Shown here: positions 24,036 to 36,172 of the stretch, in pieces
Layout: each line of letters opens with the position of its first letter
Numbering within the stretch: position 1 is the first letter of the stretch
Assembly (NCBI GenBank): GCA_039111635.1
Contig: JBCAQO010000007.1
Location: 372,001 to 436,000, forward strand
DNA length: 64,000 nucleotides
From: Heterobasidion occidentale
Lineage: Eukaryota; Basidiomycota; Agaricomycetes; Russulales; Bondarzewiaceae
Direction of reading: 5' to 3'
The notes under the pieces: generated by a model
Databases searched by the model: none
The model's input: only the letters and a program-made list of their open reading frames with translations
Told to the model about the DNA's origin: nothing
Position numbers and translations under genes: made by a program

Positions 24036-24850
24036 CGCTGCAAAACTCAAAGCTTCCCAAAAGCCTCCGCCATGGCTTGCTAAGCCTATGGGAGTTCAGC
24101 GCTCGGCGCTCAGCGTCAGGCCATGTGGTAAACAAGATCGATGCAGATCACTTTCATGACAAGAATAGATAGCAGCACGATCCATCAGGTGCAAATATGG
24201 TCAACATTAAAGAGTCTTAATCAAACGCCACGAAGCAGCCAGTTCGGTCCCCTGTCCATGATCAGCGCCTCAGTCCTGGATCTATTTGCCACGTAGTAAG
24301 CGCCAGGCATCACAATCGGGATTGAGTAAGCAACGCTACATTTGGTCCTGTTTGGTCAAGTCTTCTCTTCCTGCGAAAACAGCCGCCGACACACCAGTAA
24401 TGGAAGCGTTCAGCATCTCCGACGATGGCCTACGCATTGATGGCTCCTCCCGCAGCTATTCTCGAGCAAGGATATTCTCGGCCTTGCTCGAGTGAGGTTC
24501 GGGCCCGATTGAAGAATGACATTGGCTTCCACATACCATCAATAAGCGCTCTCTCTTCCACGGTTGGGCTCAATGCGCTCGATGACGAGCTTTCCATCGT
24601 GATACAGGGATTTTGAAATGACCTTCGAATCACCTTCTGAAGGTGTTGGCTGATACGTCGCACGCAGCCTCCAGGGTGTCGTACCTCTTGATCGTTCTTC
24701 GAAGCTGCGCATATCGATCTGAGTACTACCGGACTCTACATATTCCGCTCTCGCGCTCTGTTTCTTCGCGTATTCTCCACCCCACCATTCGCCGCAGTCG
24801 CCGTCAAGCCTAGATCTTCGTTACATCGCTCGTATTTTCAAGCTATCAAC
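24036..24850. other. Non-coding inverted-repeat sequence
   Basis: About 24290-24420 matches 36610-36740 in inverse, sharing a block around CTACATTTGGTCCTGTTTGG. The rest up to 24850 is promoter-proximal to membrane gene B. No gene is seen. Confidence 0.5.
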
Positions 24851-26840
24851 ATGTCGTCGTGTGTCCCCACGCCGCCTTCCGATCATGCCCTCGTCGATAT
24901 CCAAAGTACGTACGGGGCTCTCTTCCTCGGCGTTGTCGTTTCTGTGTCGTAAGTGCTTCCCTGTGAGCTTGATATCGTGCTAGCTGACTCTCTGTAGTTT
25001 TCTCGGGATAGTGACTGTGCAGACTTGGATTTACTGGCTAAACTACCCTGACGATCATCTCCGTACGAAGGCGACAGTACGTTTTTTCACCTGTTCACCT
25101 AGACCGACGTTGACTACATTTCTACAACTGATAGGTCTTTATAATATGGTACAATCCCCCTTTTCTCTGTTCCACTGCTTGGTTCAAAAAATGTCACACG
25201 ATTCCGCAGGATCCTCGAAATTATCAGATCAATGTTCGGTATACATGCCGTTTATCATTACCTTGTACTTCAGTGGGGAAACACAACCGCGCTAGAAGCA
25301 TCTATATGGTCAGTGCACTCTGGATCATTTCAGTCAAATTCCCCAATTGACATGAAATTATTGAACAGGAGCGTTGATGTTCGTAAGAAGACAATACTGT
25401 TGGCCTGATCACTGACCTGATTGTACCGCCCGCAGATCAATTTGCTCATCACAGTCAGCTATCTAGGCTGTAATCATGACCTGCCGCTGCTAATTCTGTT
25501 GTAGGCATTGATCCAAGTAACCGTCCATTGGTATTTTGCATATCGAGTCAAAATCCGTACGTACATAATTTCTATCTGATTATCTCGATATCTGGAAATG
25601 TCTTTAGTGAGCAGAGGCAACTGGATTCTAGTCTCGGTCATTGTGAGTACATGTTACGGCGCATTCGAACATATGCCAATCGAGGTTTTAGGGCGTGCTG
25701 GCTTTCGGAAACTTCAGTCAGTCTGATTGTTCCCTTTCTGAATGGCCCTGAACCATTGACAACGAGTTTAGGTATGACGATAGGTACGCCTATCCTAGTC
25801 CTCACCGCAGTCTTGATTGATATCGAATATCACTATGTCGAGCAGCGACTTATGGTTCGACGTGAGTTTTCTCAAACTGAGATCTTTTTCACAGACTCGT
25901 CTCACATTCTCTTTTCTGTCTGATAATACCAGCATCGCTGCCGAGACGTTCTCCAAGATCCAAGGCAAAACCTTTCCAGGCGTAATAATTAGCATTGCCG
26001 GTCTCTAGGTGCTTCAAGCTAATTATAGCTCTCAGGACTTTTCCACCGCCGCGTTGGCATCAGCTATCGTTACAGATATATGCATCGCATTTTCGTTGAT
26101 CTACTATTTAAATCAGATCAACCACGAACTTTCTGGGTGAGCTTGTTGAGTTTTTGCTGCTGTAGAGTGCTGTACGCTAAACGGAATGCAGACTGAGAGC
26201 TCAGGCTAATCATCTCATATTCTATGCGATCAACATCGGGGTCATTACAAGGTGCGGCGATTTTGCGTCCTTTGGAGTGTTCTGACATCAGATATATTTC
26301 CGCAGTGCGGCAGATATCGTTGTGCTTGTGCTGGTTCGCAATAACACAATTTCCTTGCTCCTGCCTGTGCTCATCATCTGTGCTCCAGAGCTCGATCAAG
26401 GGTCAAGGCCTGTGGTATTTCGCAATATATGAAATAGTGGGCGGCTGTACGTTCTTATTTCGATTCATCGGAATTGTTGGTCACAGCGTTCAACAGTCTA
26501 TGCAAATTCTCTCCTCGCGAGGTAGGTGTTTAGCTCTAGTTACCAGATCCGGGAGAACTGCATAACGAGACTCACACGTAACAATCTAGTTTGAATGCCA
26601 GGAAGAGCATCCGGGATTATGATCCCCGCAACGATATCCATATGTCGACACTCCGAGTGGCTTCACCTCCACAGACAGAGCTTGAGGTAATGTCTTCGCT
26701 GTTTTGACCCCATGTGTACTGCTATTGAGAATCGACAATCCTTCCAGCCAAATGCAATTAGTTTCTCCCAGATGGTGACAAAGAGTACTGCCAGTAGCGG
26801 AAAAAATGTGGCACGTGAATCTCCTGTTGTCTCGATATAA
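24851..26840 (+). CDS. DUF6534-type membrane protein B (left copy)
   Basis: ATG at 24851 opens MSSCVPTPPSDHALVDIQST, then GALFLGVVVSVS. After an intron (about 24949-24998) comes the family hallmark FLGIVTVQTWIYWLNYPDD. Further exons encode VHWYFAYRV, SRGNWILVSVI, a Gly/Thr-rich helix, GLWYFAIYEIVGGCTFLFRF and, after the SLNARKSIRDYDPRN segment, a final exon ending SPVVSI at TAA 26838-26840. Proteins of this type have seven predicted helices and are greatly expanded in Agaricomycetes; function unknown. Seven or more introns of about 50 bases are inferred. It is the better-preserved copy, since the right-arm partner has a shifted C terminus. Some internal joins (25280-25460) were not resolved. 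Confidence 0.7.
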
Positions 26841-26860
26841 GAAGCTGACCTCGCGATTCA

Positions 26861-27514
26861 ACAGCCCGAAATCTTCTCTGTGAGCTGAATCCTTTGATAC
26901 GTAGTATATCATGATATGTGTAGATCTGCCTCCGTCTCGTAGTTTTCTATTGGGCTCAATTCCTTCTATGTCAGTATTTATTCCCGGCTTCGCAAAATGT
27001 GGAGGAGGGTTGTGTGGGAAAGATATGCATAGACCTTAATTACATCAATGTCGTGAATGTCCTCCGTTCCATTATCGCAACGCTTATTGGCTGTTGTCCT
27101 CGCTGCATCAGCTGGCTATCTAAGAAAATGAACGGGGATATTGAAGCGGAGTCTCAAACGAGTTATCCATACGCGCCCATCTGGATTCGGGATATAAGCC
27201 AGTGATGCATTGATCCTCGGCAATAATTCGGAACCGGAATCGTAGTCCCTAAGCCTAGGTGCCTCCTGGGTCTAAGCGCTTGAGCCGCTGATTTGGGGTC
27301 TTGCGACTTCATGGCATACCGCTCCTTCGGGTCTATGATGACTCTGCGGAGCGCTCGAGATGCTTCGATTCTGGGTGATCGTGTGTACCTATGTTTACTC
27401 CCCAGCTTAGCAGCCGCACCCTGGGAGTTCTCTCGCTAGGAACAGCCTGCAGGCCTGAAGGCTGTATCCCAACAGCCATTTCGTGCACGACGATTGTCTA
27501 GACTCATCTCTCCT
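26861..27514. other. Start of spacer, no recognised gene
   Basis: Inverted homology ends at about 26860. Nothing recognisable precedes the P450 start at 27515. Confidence 0.4.
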
Positions 27515-29839
27515 ATGTTTTCCTCGATCATTGTGTGGGTCGTACTCTTTGTCTCAGCATGGTTCATTTTGAGGGGCCGCTTCTCAAACTCCAAGCTGCC
27601 TCCGGGGCCGCCCAGGGGACTGTCTGGAGACAATCGAGGGCAGATACCTCTCGTTCAGCCTTACAAGACTTGGTCTCATCTGGCGAAGACATATGGTGCG
27701 TTGACGTCTGGAAGCTTAACACTGGCTTCATGATACATGGGGAACTAGGAAACATATTTTCTTTCGTTATTGGCACCAAGGTGGTCATCGGTAACGACAA
27801 TTTACTGTGAAACTGCGGACACATCCTGACATCATTTCGAAGTGCTCAACGATGCCCGGACCGCATGGGAGTTACTGGAAAAGCGAGGGGAGATATACTC
27901 TAGTCGACCGAGATCCATCGTGGGGTCTGTTCAACGCGGTTTATATGGATGAGTGACTGCTGCTGACAGAAACCGCCTGCTATTTTAGCCAAGAGATCCT
28001 TTCTCGCAACATGTGGGGATTGGGCATGGCGTACAGCGATAAGTGGCGGAAATGGCGAAAGGTATCTGTTTTGAAATCGTCCTGCACTGTCGCTTACTTA
28101 GCATCGACTTCTCAGCTTCAGCATTCCTGCCTCAACGCAAAGTATGCTGTCAATTACCGCGCTTTCCAGACGCTTGAATCTTCGGTGCTGCTACGCGACC
28201 TTCTTGACGACGCCGGAAATTACGCGCATCATTTCACGAGGCAGGCTCTGATCTCCACTCGGAAATTCTACTAGTAATAATACGCTTGCTTTAGATTTGC
28301 GACCTCAGTAGCTTTCTCGATAAGCTACGGTAGTAGGATCAAGAGCCTGGATGATCAGATAGTCAAGGACAACAATGAAGCTGGAAGAGGTATGCGTAGT
28401 TTCCGCCCTCTTTCTTATTTTCTTCTCATCATCTTTTCTCAGCATTTGGAACTGCTCAGTAAGTCGCCTTCTTCAATATCGGGCCAAGGGCACCTAGTGA
28501 CAGAGATGTTGGCTCCAGAATTCCGGGAAGATATATTGTCGAGTCCGTGCGTGCCATTCATCGTTGTCAACAATTATATAGCACTTACTGGCATTAATTG
28601 CTAGTGGCCTATTCTTTTGTGGCTTCCCGTGCGTTTTTCTGAAATTAATGTTCAGGGTGTTTCCTTCACAAATTGTGGATCTTTGCTAGAAATTCTTGCA
28701 ATGGTTCAGATGGGAGGTCGAGAAGAGACGACTTATAGACATACAACTTTACCTGAGCTGCTTTCGAGACGTCAAGCGCAAGATGGAAGAGGGCACCGCG
28801 AAGCCGTCTATGTCGACGAAGATGTGGGAAGAGGGGCCTTCTGAAGACATCGGCGAAATCGAGATGGCATATCATGTTGCAAGCCCGTTTGCCGCCGGTA
28901 TATCTACGGTACACCCTTTCACAACCATCACAGACCTGCGTATTGATGACGCCCTGTTTCCTTCGCAAGATCTCTTCTACACTGGACGTTTTCCTACGTG
29001 AGCCACGACGTTTTGTCTCTTCGATTTTTCTTGTCTCATATCGTTTTCTTGATCGAGTCGTTATGATCCATTTTCCCGATTGTGCACGGCGTGCTCAGGC
29101 TGAGCTGGACTCGGTCGTCGGACGATCTCGCATGCCGACCTTCGACGACGAATCTTCTCTCCCCTACCTGCAAGCTCTGATCAAGGAGATAATGAGGTAC
29201 GCTCTTGCACCCATTGCACGAAAATATGACTAACAGGTTTTGATTATAAGATGGAGGGTTGTCGCACCCATGGCTATGCCTCACGCAACAACAGAAGACG
29301 ATATTTACCAAGGATACCATATTCCCAAGGGGGCTACTGTGTTTGCGAATCTATAGTACGTCGTCCGATCATACCTGCTTCACTGTGATTTGACTGCCAC
29401 GCAGTATGATTTCTAAAGACCCTGAACTGTTCCCTGAGCCCGAAGCGTTCAAACCCGAGAGGTTTTTAGACACGACGGAACCGAGGCTTGTGAACTTCGA
29501 CCTCCCTTTCGGTTTCGGCCGACGCATCTGCCCCGCACAATTTGTCGCAGAGAAATCTCTGTTCATCACCATCTCAAGGTCGGTGTAAATTCCATCGACT
29601 AAGCTCCGCACCTCTGATCATTATTGCTCTCATTTAGAATGCTTTGGTCGTTTGACATTGCTCCTGCGTTGGATGAAGCAGGAAATCCGCTGCTCCCTGA
29701 CCCTGATGCGTTCAAGAGCAACTTGACTGCACGCCCTGCCCCGTTCAACTTTCAGCTCACCGCTCGCAACTCCGAAGCAGGCAAGGCAGTGTTAGCAGAG
29801 GCGATTCAGAGCGAAGATGCGCTGAAGGAGTGGGAGTAG
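27515..29839 (+). CDS. Cytochrome P450 (spacer paralogue P)
   Basis: ATG at 27515 opens a membrane anchor (MFSSIIVWVVLFVSAWFIL) and the KLPPGPPRG hinge. Internal exons encode EILSRNMWGLGMAYSDKWRKWRK, LQHSCLNAKYAVNYRAF, FSISYGSRIKSLDD, WEEGPSEDIGEIEMAYHVASPF, and LDSVVGRSRMPTFDDE. The ExxR motif is EIMR (about 29190), PERF is at about 29455, and the haem loop is FGFGRRICPA (about 29510). It ends with KEWE and a stop at 29837-29839. The last conserved Gly/Ala pair after the haem Cys reads Pro-Ala, unlike the usual C-x-G. It resembles fungal P450s annotated as O-methylsterigmatocystin-oxidoreductase-like. The right-arm P450 (37194-39525) is a diverged paralogue in opposite orientation. The region 28390-28650 is poorly conserved and its exon structure is uncertain. 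Confidence 0.75.
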
Positions 29840-30981
29840 AGCATGGGTTTACCAGGCCTACTTCTGATATCAGAATCTTCGACAGCATCAGGATGAGCGT
29901 GCTGTATAGAATATCTTCTCCTATCGTCCTTGCTGTCTGTGTCATTTATGAATGAATATGTCACGTCAGATTCTGTAATTGATGAATGGTAGAGAGAAAG
30001 ACCAGACAGGAAAATCAAAATACCCTGGTAGCGACAACAGAGCGGACGTATCTGAAATTGGGGAGCACATTTAGTGTTCAGTCGGACTTTCTTTGGCATT
30101 GAACAAAAAGTTGTACAGGACTGATGATGGAGCTCCATGTGAGAAAACAGAATCCACCTTGCATATGGGCTCCAGGAAAGAGACCAAGGAGCTGTCAACA
30201 CGATATCGGTTGTTTGATGAGCCCGACTACAACGGTGCAAGAATGTGTTCTGCATCTTGATTGGTCAATAGATTCGAGCTAGGTCCAATTGCAGAAGAAC
30301 CCTTCAATGAATGTGTTACTGAGTCTATCTAGCGCACACTACAAACAGCATTGCTATAAGGAACGAGTTCCGCGGCCGCCGGGACCGCCGGGATTACGAT
30401 TCACCCGAGCCGGACCTTGGACTGACTGAGTCCACCCGCCAAATTTTAACCCACGGTGCACTGAACGATACCAGCAAACCTCTATTCGAAAGAAGACGGT
30501 GGAAATCCTTTTCCTGAATGTGCTAACATCATTCTCCGTGAAATTGGGGCCGCTGAAGATTGAAGATTGAGCAGCGCACAACGAAACGCGACGAGTTTTG
30601 TAGGCCACGTCGCGTCCCGCACTACATCAATCCTCCAAGCATCCTACCGTCGCACAGCTATATCAGTAGTGATATCAGGTGTTCTACGTGTTGAAACCGA
30701 TCCGATACCACCGGCTCTAGGACGCTCCGCTCCTGCTGATGGGATGACAAGTCAGCGTCGTTTTCCAACAGCCCGACCGCCCACCGTGATTGCGCAGTGG
30801 GCCTGAATCAATCAAGGGTAGCGAGCATGTAATTGTGAGTACTGAATATGGGGCCCTCGGATGCGTGGAATTTGTGATGGCGAATTGATCTGACGACAGA
30901 GTCTTCTGTCTAAGAGTCGTTAAAATGCGGCCCATTATGGCATGTATCACGCATTCAATCCTCACCGGAAAGATATCCTAG
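29840..30981. other. Spacer intergenic
   Basis: About 1.1 kb without a recognisable gene. The 84-codon minus frame at 30354-30608 shows no family features. Confidence 0.4.
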
Positions 30982-33687
30982 ATGCTACTCTTGCTACTCG
31001 TCTCACTCAGCGTCATCGTTGGTCCTTCTTTTCAACTGCCGTCCTCTGCGCAGTGGAATTCTCTGAACGCCACCGTCCAAGGACGCCTTCTCCGAGGAAT
31101 ACCTTTTGCACGTCCTTGTTATGAGCTCGTTAGTGACGTGGAAGGACAAGCGGACACTCAAGAATGTTCTTCTATTATCGAGGGATATTCAAGTACCAGT
31201 ACGTTCCAAGCCGTCTCTTCCCAAACGGTATGCTAAATAGATACTAGCATTGAGGGCCAGCAATTTCGGAGCCTACATGAATGTAAGTCTGCCGGGCTCT
31301 TGGTTTGTGACGTCTCTTGTGAACATATTTGTAGACACAATGGGAGACATGCCAAGTGAATTCTAGCCAATGTCTCCTGAACTCCGCTTCACCTAGCGAC
31401 ACTGGTGCTTTTATGCCACCCCGCGTCTGTCATCAAGGGAGCGTACCAGATTATGGAGTATGTAGTGGTACTTTCATTTTTACAAAGATTGTTCTTATGC
31501 GTTGAAGATCGACGTTCGTTCCGCCGAAGACGCGATCACCGGTTTTAGTTTTTCCAGGGCTCACGGTGTTCGCCTTGTCATAAAGAATACGGGGGTAAGT
31601 CATCCCAAGCTTTCTTCTACCGACTCTCAGCTCAGCATGTGTCCTGTGAGAATTAGCATGACTTCATGGGTCGCAGCAGCGCGCCTGGCTCTCTTGCACT
31701 ATGGGTAATATGGATATATGTACAGCAGGGCAATTCACGCTAACAACTGTCGCGTTGGAAGGTGCACAACCTTCAATCTGTGAGTGCGCTCGCTCCACAA
31801 TGCTGTCATTTGTAAAGACTTCTAGAGCTCGCCCCCGGAACCACGACTTTCGAAGAGCACATTGACAATTTATTCGATAGATTACATCGGAAGGCGAATT
31901 TGTTCCTGCAGGCTGCACTGCAACGAAACAGACACAAAAAGTCCCGGCAGTGACCTACGGTGTAAGGCTTCTTGGTGATTTTCTCAATGTCTTGTATTTA
32001 TCACTATTGTCAGGCCGGCGTATCATTCAAAGCATTAATTGATTTCGCCGAGGCCAACAACTTCACAATACCGACCGCAGGAGACGCATCGGTGGCAGGT
32101 GGAGGCGGATACGTTCAAGGTGGAGGTCATAGGTGAGCTCTCATCCCTTACTTGCGAAACGTCGCTGATAGTGTTGCAGCGTCCTTTCAAACTCGTTGGG
32201 ACTTGCCGTAGACCGAGCTGTGAGCTTCTAATCTATATTTTTCTCGACCGCACAATCCTCTCAGCCCTTTTTACCAGCTTCAATTCGAAGTCGTAACACC
32301 AACTGGGAAGCACGTAAATGCCTCTGAATGTCACTACTCCGATCTTTTCTTTGCCTTACGAGGAGGCGGAGGGGGCACATTCGGTGCTGTCCTAAGTGTT
32401 ACAACCTTGGCGCTCCCGAAGATGTCAATTAATGCGTAAGGGTTTTCTTACATTCTGTTCTTCGAAACTGGGAGGCTAAATTGATTACCATCCAGTGTCC
32501 AAGTTGATATCAAATCTAACCGAGACGATCAGCGGAGGTTGATTCACTTCATGGCGGCACATGCCCTTCAGTTTGCACAGGCAGGTGAGCCAACGCGTTT
32601 GTAAGCATATAATCTGCTTGATTTTGAGTATTGTGAAGGATGGGGCGGTTTTACGTTGGTAAGTTGCAATGATCTTGATAGTTATCGTTGTGGACCTTAT
32701 CCTGAATCTGGGTAGCCACTCACTGGAGTCATATTTGCCAACCCTGTGTTGAATGCTACGCGGGCGAACGAAACGATAGAACCACTGCGCAAGTTCACTC
32801 AGGAGCTTGGAGGAAATTTCACCTTCGCCGTCGAGCCTTCTTACAAATCGTTCTTTGATAATTTTGGAGCGAATGTGGTGAGGACGCTCTGCAAATATGC
32901 CTCGTCTACGTGAGCTGATGTCATGATAGCCTGTCGGGACTCAGCTCGCGGTTTCTTCACGTCTCATCCCTGTCGAAAATTTCAAGACACCTCAGGCAGT
33001 TGAAACCTTGGCCAATGCGATTGATGAAACTTTAGATCAGGTCTCCCTCCCCATCTTATTTGCTTCGACTCCCTTTCTCTACGGAACCAAAGGGAGGACG
33101 AGTGTGACACCTAAATGGAGATCGTCTCTATGGCATGTGAGTCTGGGGATTAAGCAAGGGCGGTACCTGGTCGTCCACTGATTTCCGTTTACGTCAAGGT
33201 CGCATTCACGGAGGGCTGGTCTTTCAACACATCTGTATCAGATTCTGCAACGATGTACAAGAGACTTAGCACCGCCGCAAATACATTGAGAAATATAACA
33301 GCCGGATCGGGAGCATACTTGGTACTGATCATACAGCCATCTCATGTCGACATTCTTTAACTTATCTACCTTTGCATTCCTTTAGAACGAGGCTGACATC
33401 TATGAGCCCGATTTTGAAGGTGTGTTTCTCTTGTGTTAATATATTTCCTGGTCTCCTCACGTATCGCTTTCAAGACTCTTTCTGGGGCGCCAACTATAAT
33501 GAACTAGTCGCAATCAAGAAGAAATAGTGAGCTCGCTCAAGTCTATGATTGAGTCTGGTAAAGCTTGACGCTCATGGTCATTGATACAGTGATCCATACA
33601 ACCTTCTGCACTGCTGGCGATGCGGTGAGTATCAATTGTTCAATTACTGCATCTTGACCACGGTCAGCTGATTTTGGTCTGTGTTGA
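30982..33687 (+). CDS. Secreted FAD-linked oxidase (berberine-bridge type)
   Basis: ATG at 30982 starts a signal peptide (MLLLLLVSLSVIVGPSF). The protein has an N-terminal FAD-binding PCMH fold: CQVNSSQCLL, IDVRSAEDAITGFSFSRAHG, RLVIKNTG followed across an intron (to about 31659) by HDFMGRSS. That His is the usual covalent FAD attachment residue. GDASVAGGGGYVQGGGH follows, where bicovalent members have a Cys, so a single flavin bond is predicted. A BBE-type domain with DDQRRLIHFMAAHA and EGWGGFTLPLTG leads to the C-terminal DPYNLLHCWRC. The last exon (33668-33687) adds ADFGLC and stop. Several N-glycosylation sequons support secretion. About fifteen short introns are inferred. The gene is single copy in the spacer between the repeat arms. 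Substrate unknown; such enzymes oxidise alcohols or close rings in fungal metabolite clusters. Confidence 0.8.
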
Positions 33688-34189
33688 GTGGGATGGTCCG
33701 GACCCACCGATGGACAGTATCAATGCTATCTGCCCCAGTAGTGTTTTTTCGCAGGATCACGTTCGTCATTCTCGTCAAATTTGAATGTCTTAGAGTTTTT
33801 GTACCGTGGAGGGATAACTCTGTATATCCGCGCTTTAGATTTACAAGTCCGTCTCGCAGAACAATGAGAATTAAACATACGTACACACGATCATCGAAGC
33901 ATCGAGCGCCCTGCAGAGTCGTAATGGACCCGAATCAGCTGTCTTCAGGACTCCGAATCAGCGGCTCAAGCACTCAGGCCCGGAAGAGGCTCGGGCACTT
34001 CATCCGTCAACGGCCATTCCGCTCCTGAATGACTGCACACGCGACCTCACAAAAGAGTCATTGAAGAATCGAGCCCAACAAGAAAGTACGAAACGTAGGC
34101 AGAAGAAAGCATCGTAAGATCTGCGCATGTCATGACGTTCGACATAGAGAAAGACTCAGGCAACAGAGAAGCCTTTGGGCTTTTGAATC
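33688..34189. other. End of spacer, no gene seen
   Basis: No recognisable coding. Inverted homology to the left arm resumes at about 34190. Confidence 0.4.
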
Positions 34190-34239
34190 GTGTGGTCAGC
34201 CGCCTACGCTAAGATAACAGGAGCTTTACGTACCGTATT

Positions 34240-36172
34240 GATTGTGGAACTGACAGTGCTATCTGTCACCATACGGGAGAAACGGATTGCATTGGGCTGG
34301 AAGGATTACCGAGTCTCAACAGGAGCACAGATCTGGTCGAATAAGCGAAAACATTACCTGAGGCTCTGTCTGCGGAGCTGAAGCCATTTGGAGTGTCGAC
34401 ATATGGATGTCGTTGCGGATCATGATCCCGGATGCTCTTCCTGGCATTCAAACTAGATCGTTACGCGTGAGTCTCGTTATGGAGCTTAGAGCCAGAGCTA
34501 AACACCTACCTCGCGAGGAGAGAATTTGCATAGACTGTTGAACGCTGTGACCAACAATTCCGATGAATCGAAATAAGAACGTACAGCCGCCCACTATTTC
34601 ATATATTGCGAAATACCACAGGCCTTGACCCTTGATCGAGCTCTGGAGCACAGATGATTAACACAGGCAGGAGCAAGGAAATTGTGTTATTGCGAACCAG
34701 CACAAGCACAACGATATCTGCCGCACTGCGGAAATATATCTGATGTCAGAACACTCCAAAGGATGCAAAATCGCCGTACCTTGTAATGACCCCGATGTTG
34801 ATCGCATAGAATATGAGGCGATTCACCTGAGCTCTCAGTCTGCATTCCGTTTACGTACAGCACTCTACAGCAGCAAAAATCCACAAGCTCACCCAGAACG
34901 TTCATGATTGATCTGGTTTAAATAATACATCAACGATAATGCGATGCATATATCTGTAACGATAGCTGATGCCAACGCGGCAGTGGAAAAGTCCTGAGAG
35001 CTATAATCAGCTTGAAGCACCTAGAGATCAGCAATGTTAATTATTACGCCTGGAAAGGTCCTGCCTTGGATCTTGGCGAACGTCTCAGCAGCGATGCTGG
35101 TATTATTACACAATATGAGACGAGTCTCGAAAGAATCCCAGCTTTGGAAAACTCACGTCGAACCGTAAGTAGCTGCTCGACATAGTGATATTCGATATCA
35201 ATCCAAATTGTAGTGAGGACTAGGCTAGGCGTACCTATCGTCATACCTAAACTCGTTGTCAATGGTTCAGGGCCATTCAGAAAGGAAGAATCAGACTGAC
35301 TGAAATTTCCGAAAGCCAGCACGCTCTAAAACCTCGATTGTCAATTTGGCATATGTTCGAATGCACCGCAACATGTACGCACAATGACCGAGACTAGAAT
35401 CCAGTTGCCTCTGCTCACTAAAGACATTTTCAGATATCGTAATGATCAGACAAAAATTATGTACGTACGGATTTTGACTCGATATGCAAAATAGCAATGG
35501 ACGGTGAATTGAATCAATGCCTACAGTGGAATGATCAATAGAGTATGATGCTCACAGCCTAGATCACTGACCGTGATAAGCAAATTTATCTGCGGGCGAT
35601 ACAATTGAATCAGTGATAAAGCCGAAAAGATTGTCTTTCCACGAACATCGACGCTCCTGTTCGAGAGATTTCACATCGATCAGTAAAATTTGACTGCAAT
35701 CATATCGAGTACACGTACCATATAGATGCCCCCAACGCTGCTGGGTTTCCCCATTGGAGTACGAGGTAATGATAAACTGCATGGATACCGAAGATTGATC
35801 TAATCAACTCAAGGATCCTAGGGATCATGTTATGTACGTTAGTCCCGCGGGATGAAGAGAAACGGGGGGTGAACAAACCATATTATGAAGACCTATCAGA
35901 TGCAGTGGTTATCCAACCGCGGCCGAGTTGGACAGGTAAAAACACACCGTCACTTTCGTACGATGATGGTCGTCAGGATAGTACAGCCAGTAGATCCAAG
36001 TCTGCACAGTCACGATCCCAAAAAACCTAGGGAGAGTCAGCCGGCACAAGAGATCAAGGTTACAGGGAAGCGCTCACTCCACAGACACGACAACGCCGAG
36101 AAAGAGAGCTCCATACGTACTTTGAATATCGACGAGGGCATGATCGGAAGGCGTGGGAACACAAGAGGACAT
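34240..36172 (-). CDS. DUF6534-type membrane protein B' (right copy)
   Basis: Inverted copy of the gene at 24851-26840. The start ATG is at 36172 (MSSCVPTPSDHALVDIQSTYG, one Pro shorter than the left copy). The helix exons and GLWYFAIYEIVGG (about 34600) are retained. In the last but one exon the codons RDYDPRN of the left copy read RDHDPQRH because two bases of a CCCC run are missing at about 34425. The tail is therefore translated in another frame (NGFSSADRASGNVFAYS...), and the intron donor is read through. The protein core may still be made, but the C terminus differs from that of B and A'. Function unknown. Confidence 0.6.

Larger units (their letters stand above)
19545..26860 (+). repeat. 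Left arm of large imperfect inverted repeat
   Basis: The segment is the mirror image of 34190-50600. Matches seen by eye, left to inverted right: 19545-20310 to 50600-49670 (desaturase 5' end and upstream); 20312-21668 to 43155-41840 (membrane gene A); 22084-23517 to 41417-39995 (epimerase); 23740-24030 to 39720-39440 (P450 start); 24290-24420 to 36740-36610; 24851-26840 to 36172-34240 (membrane gene B). Identity ranges from essentially complete (26400-26560) to roughly 75-80 percent (26690-26830). Gene order is conserved apart from two deletions in this arm. Confidence 0.85.
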
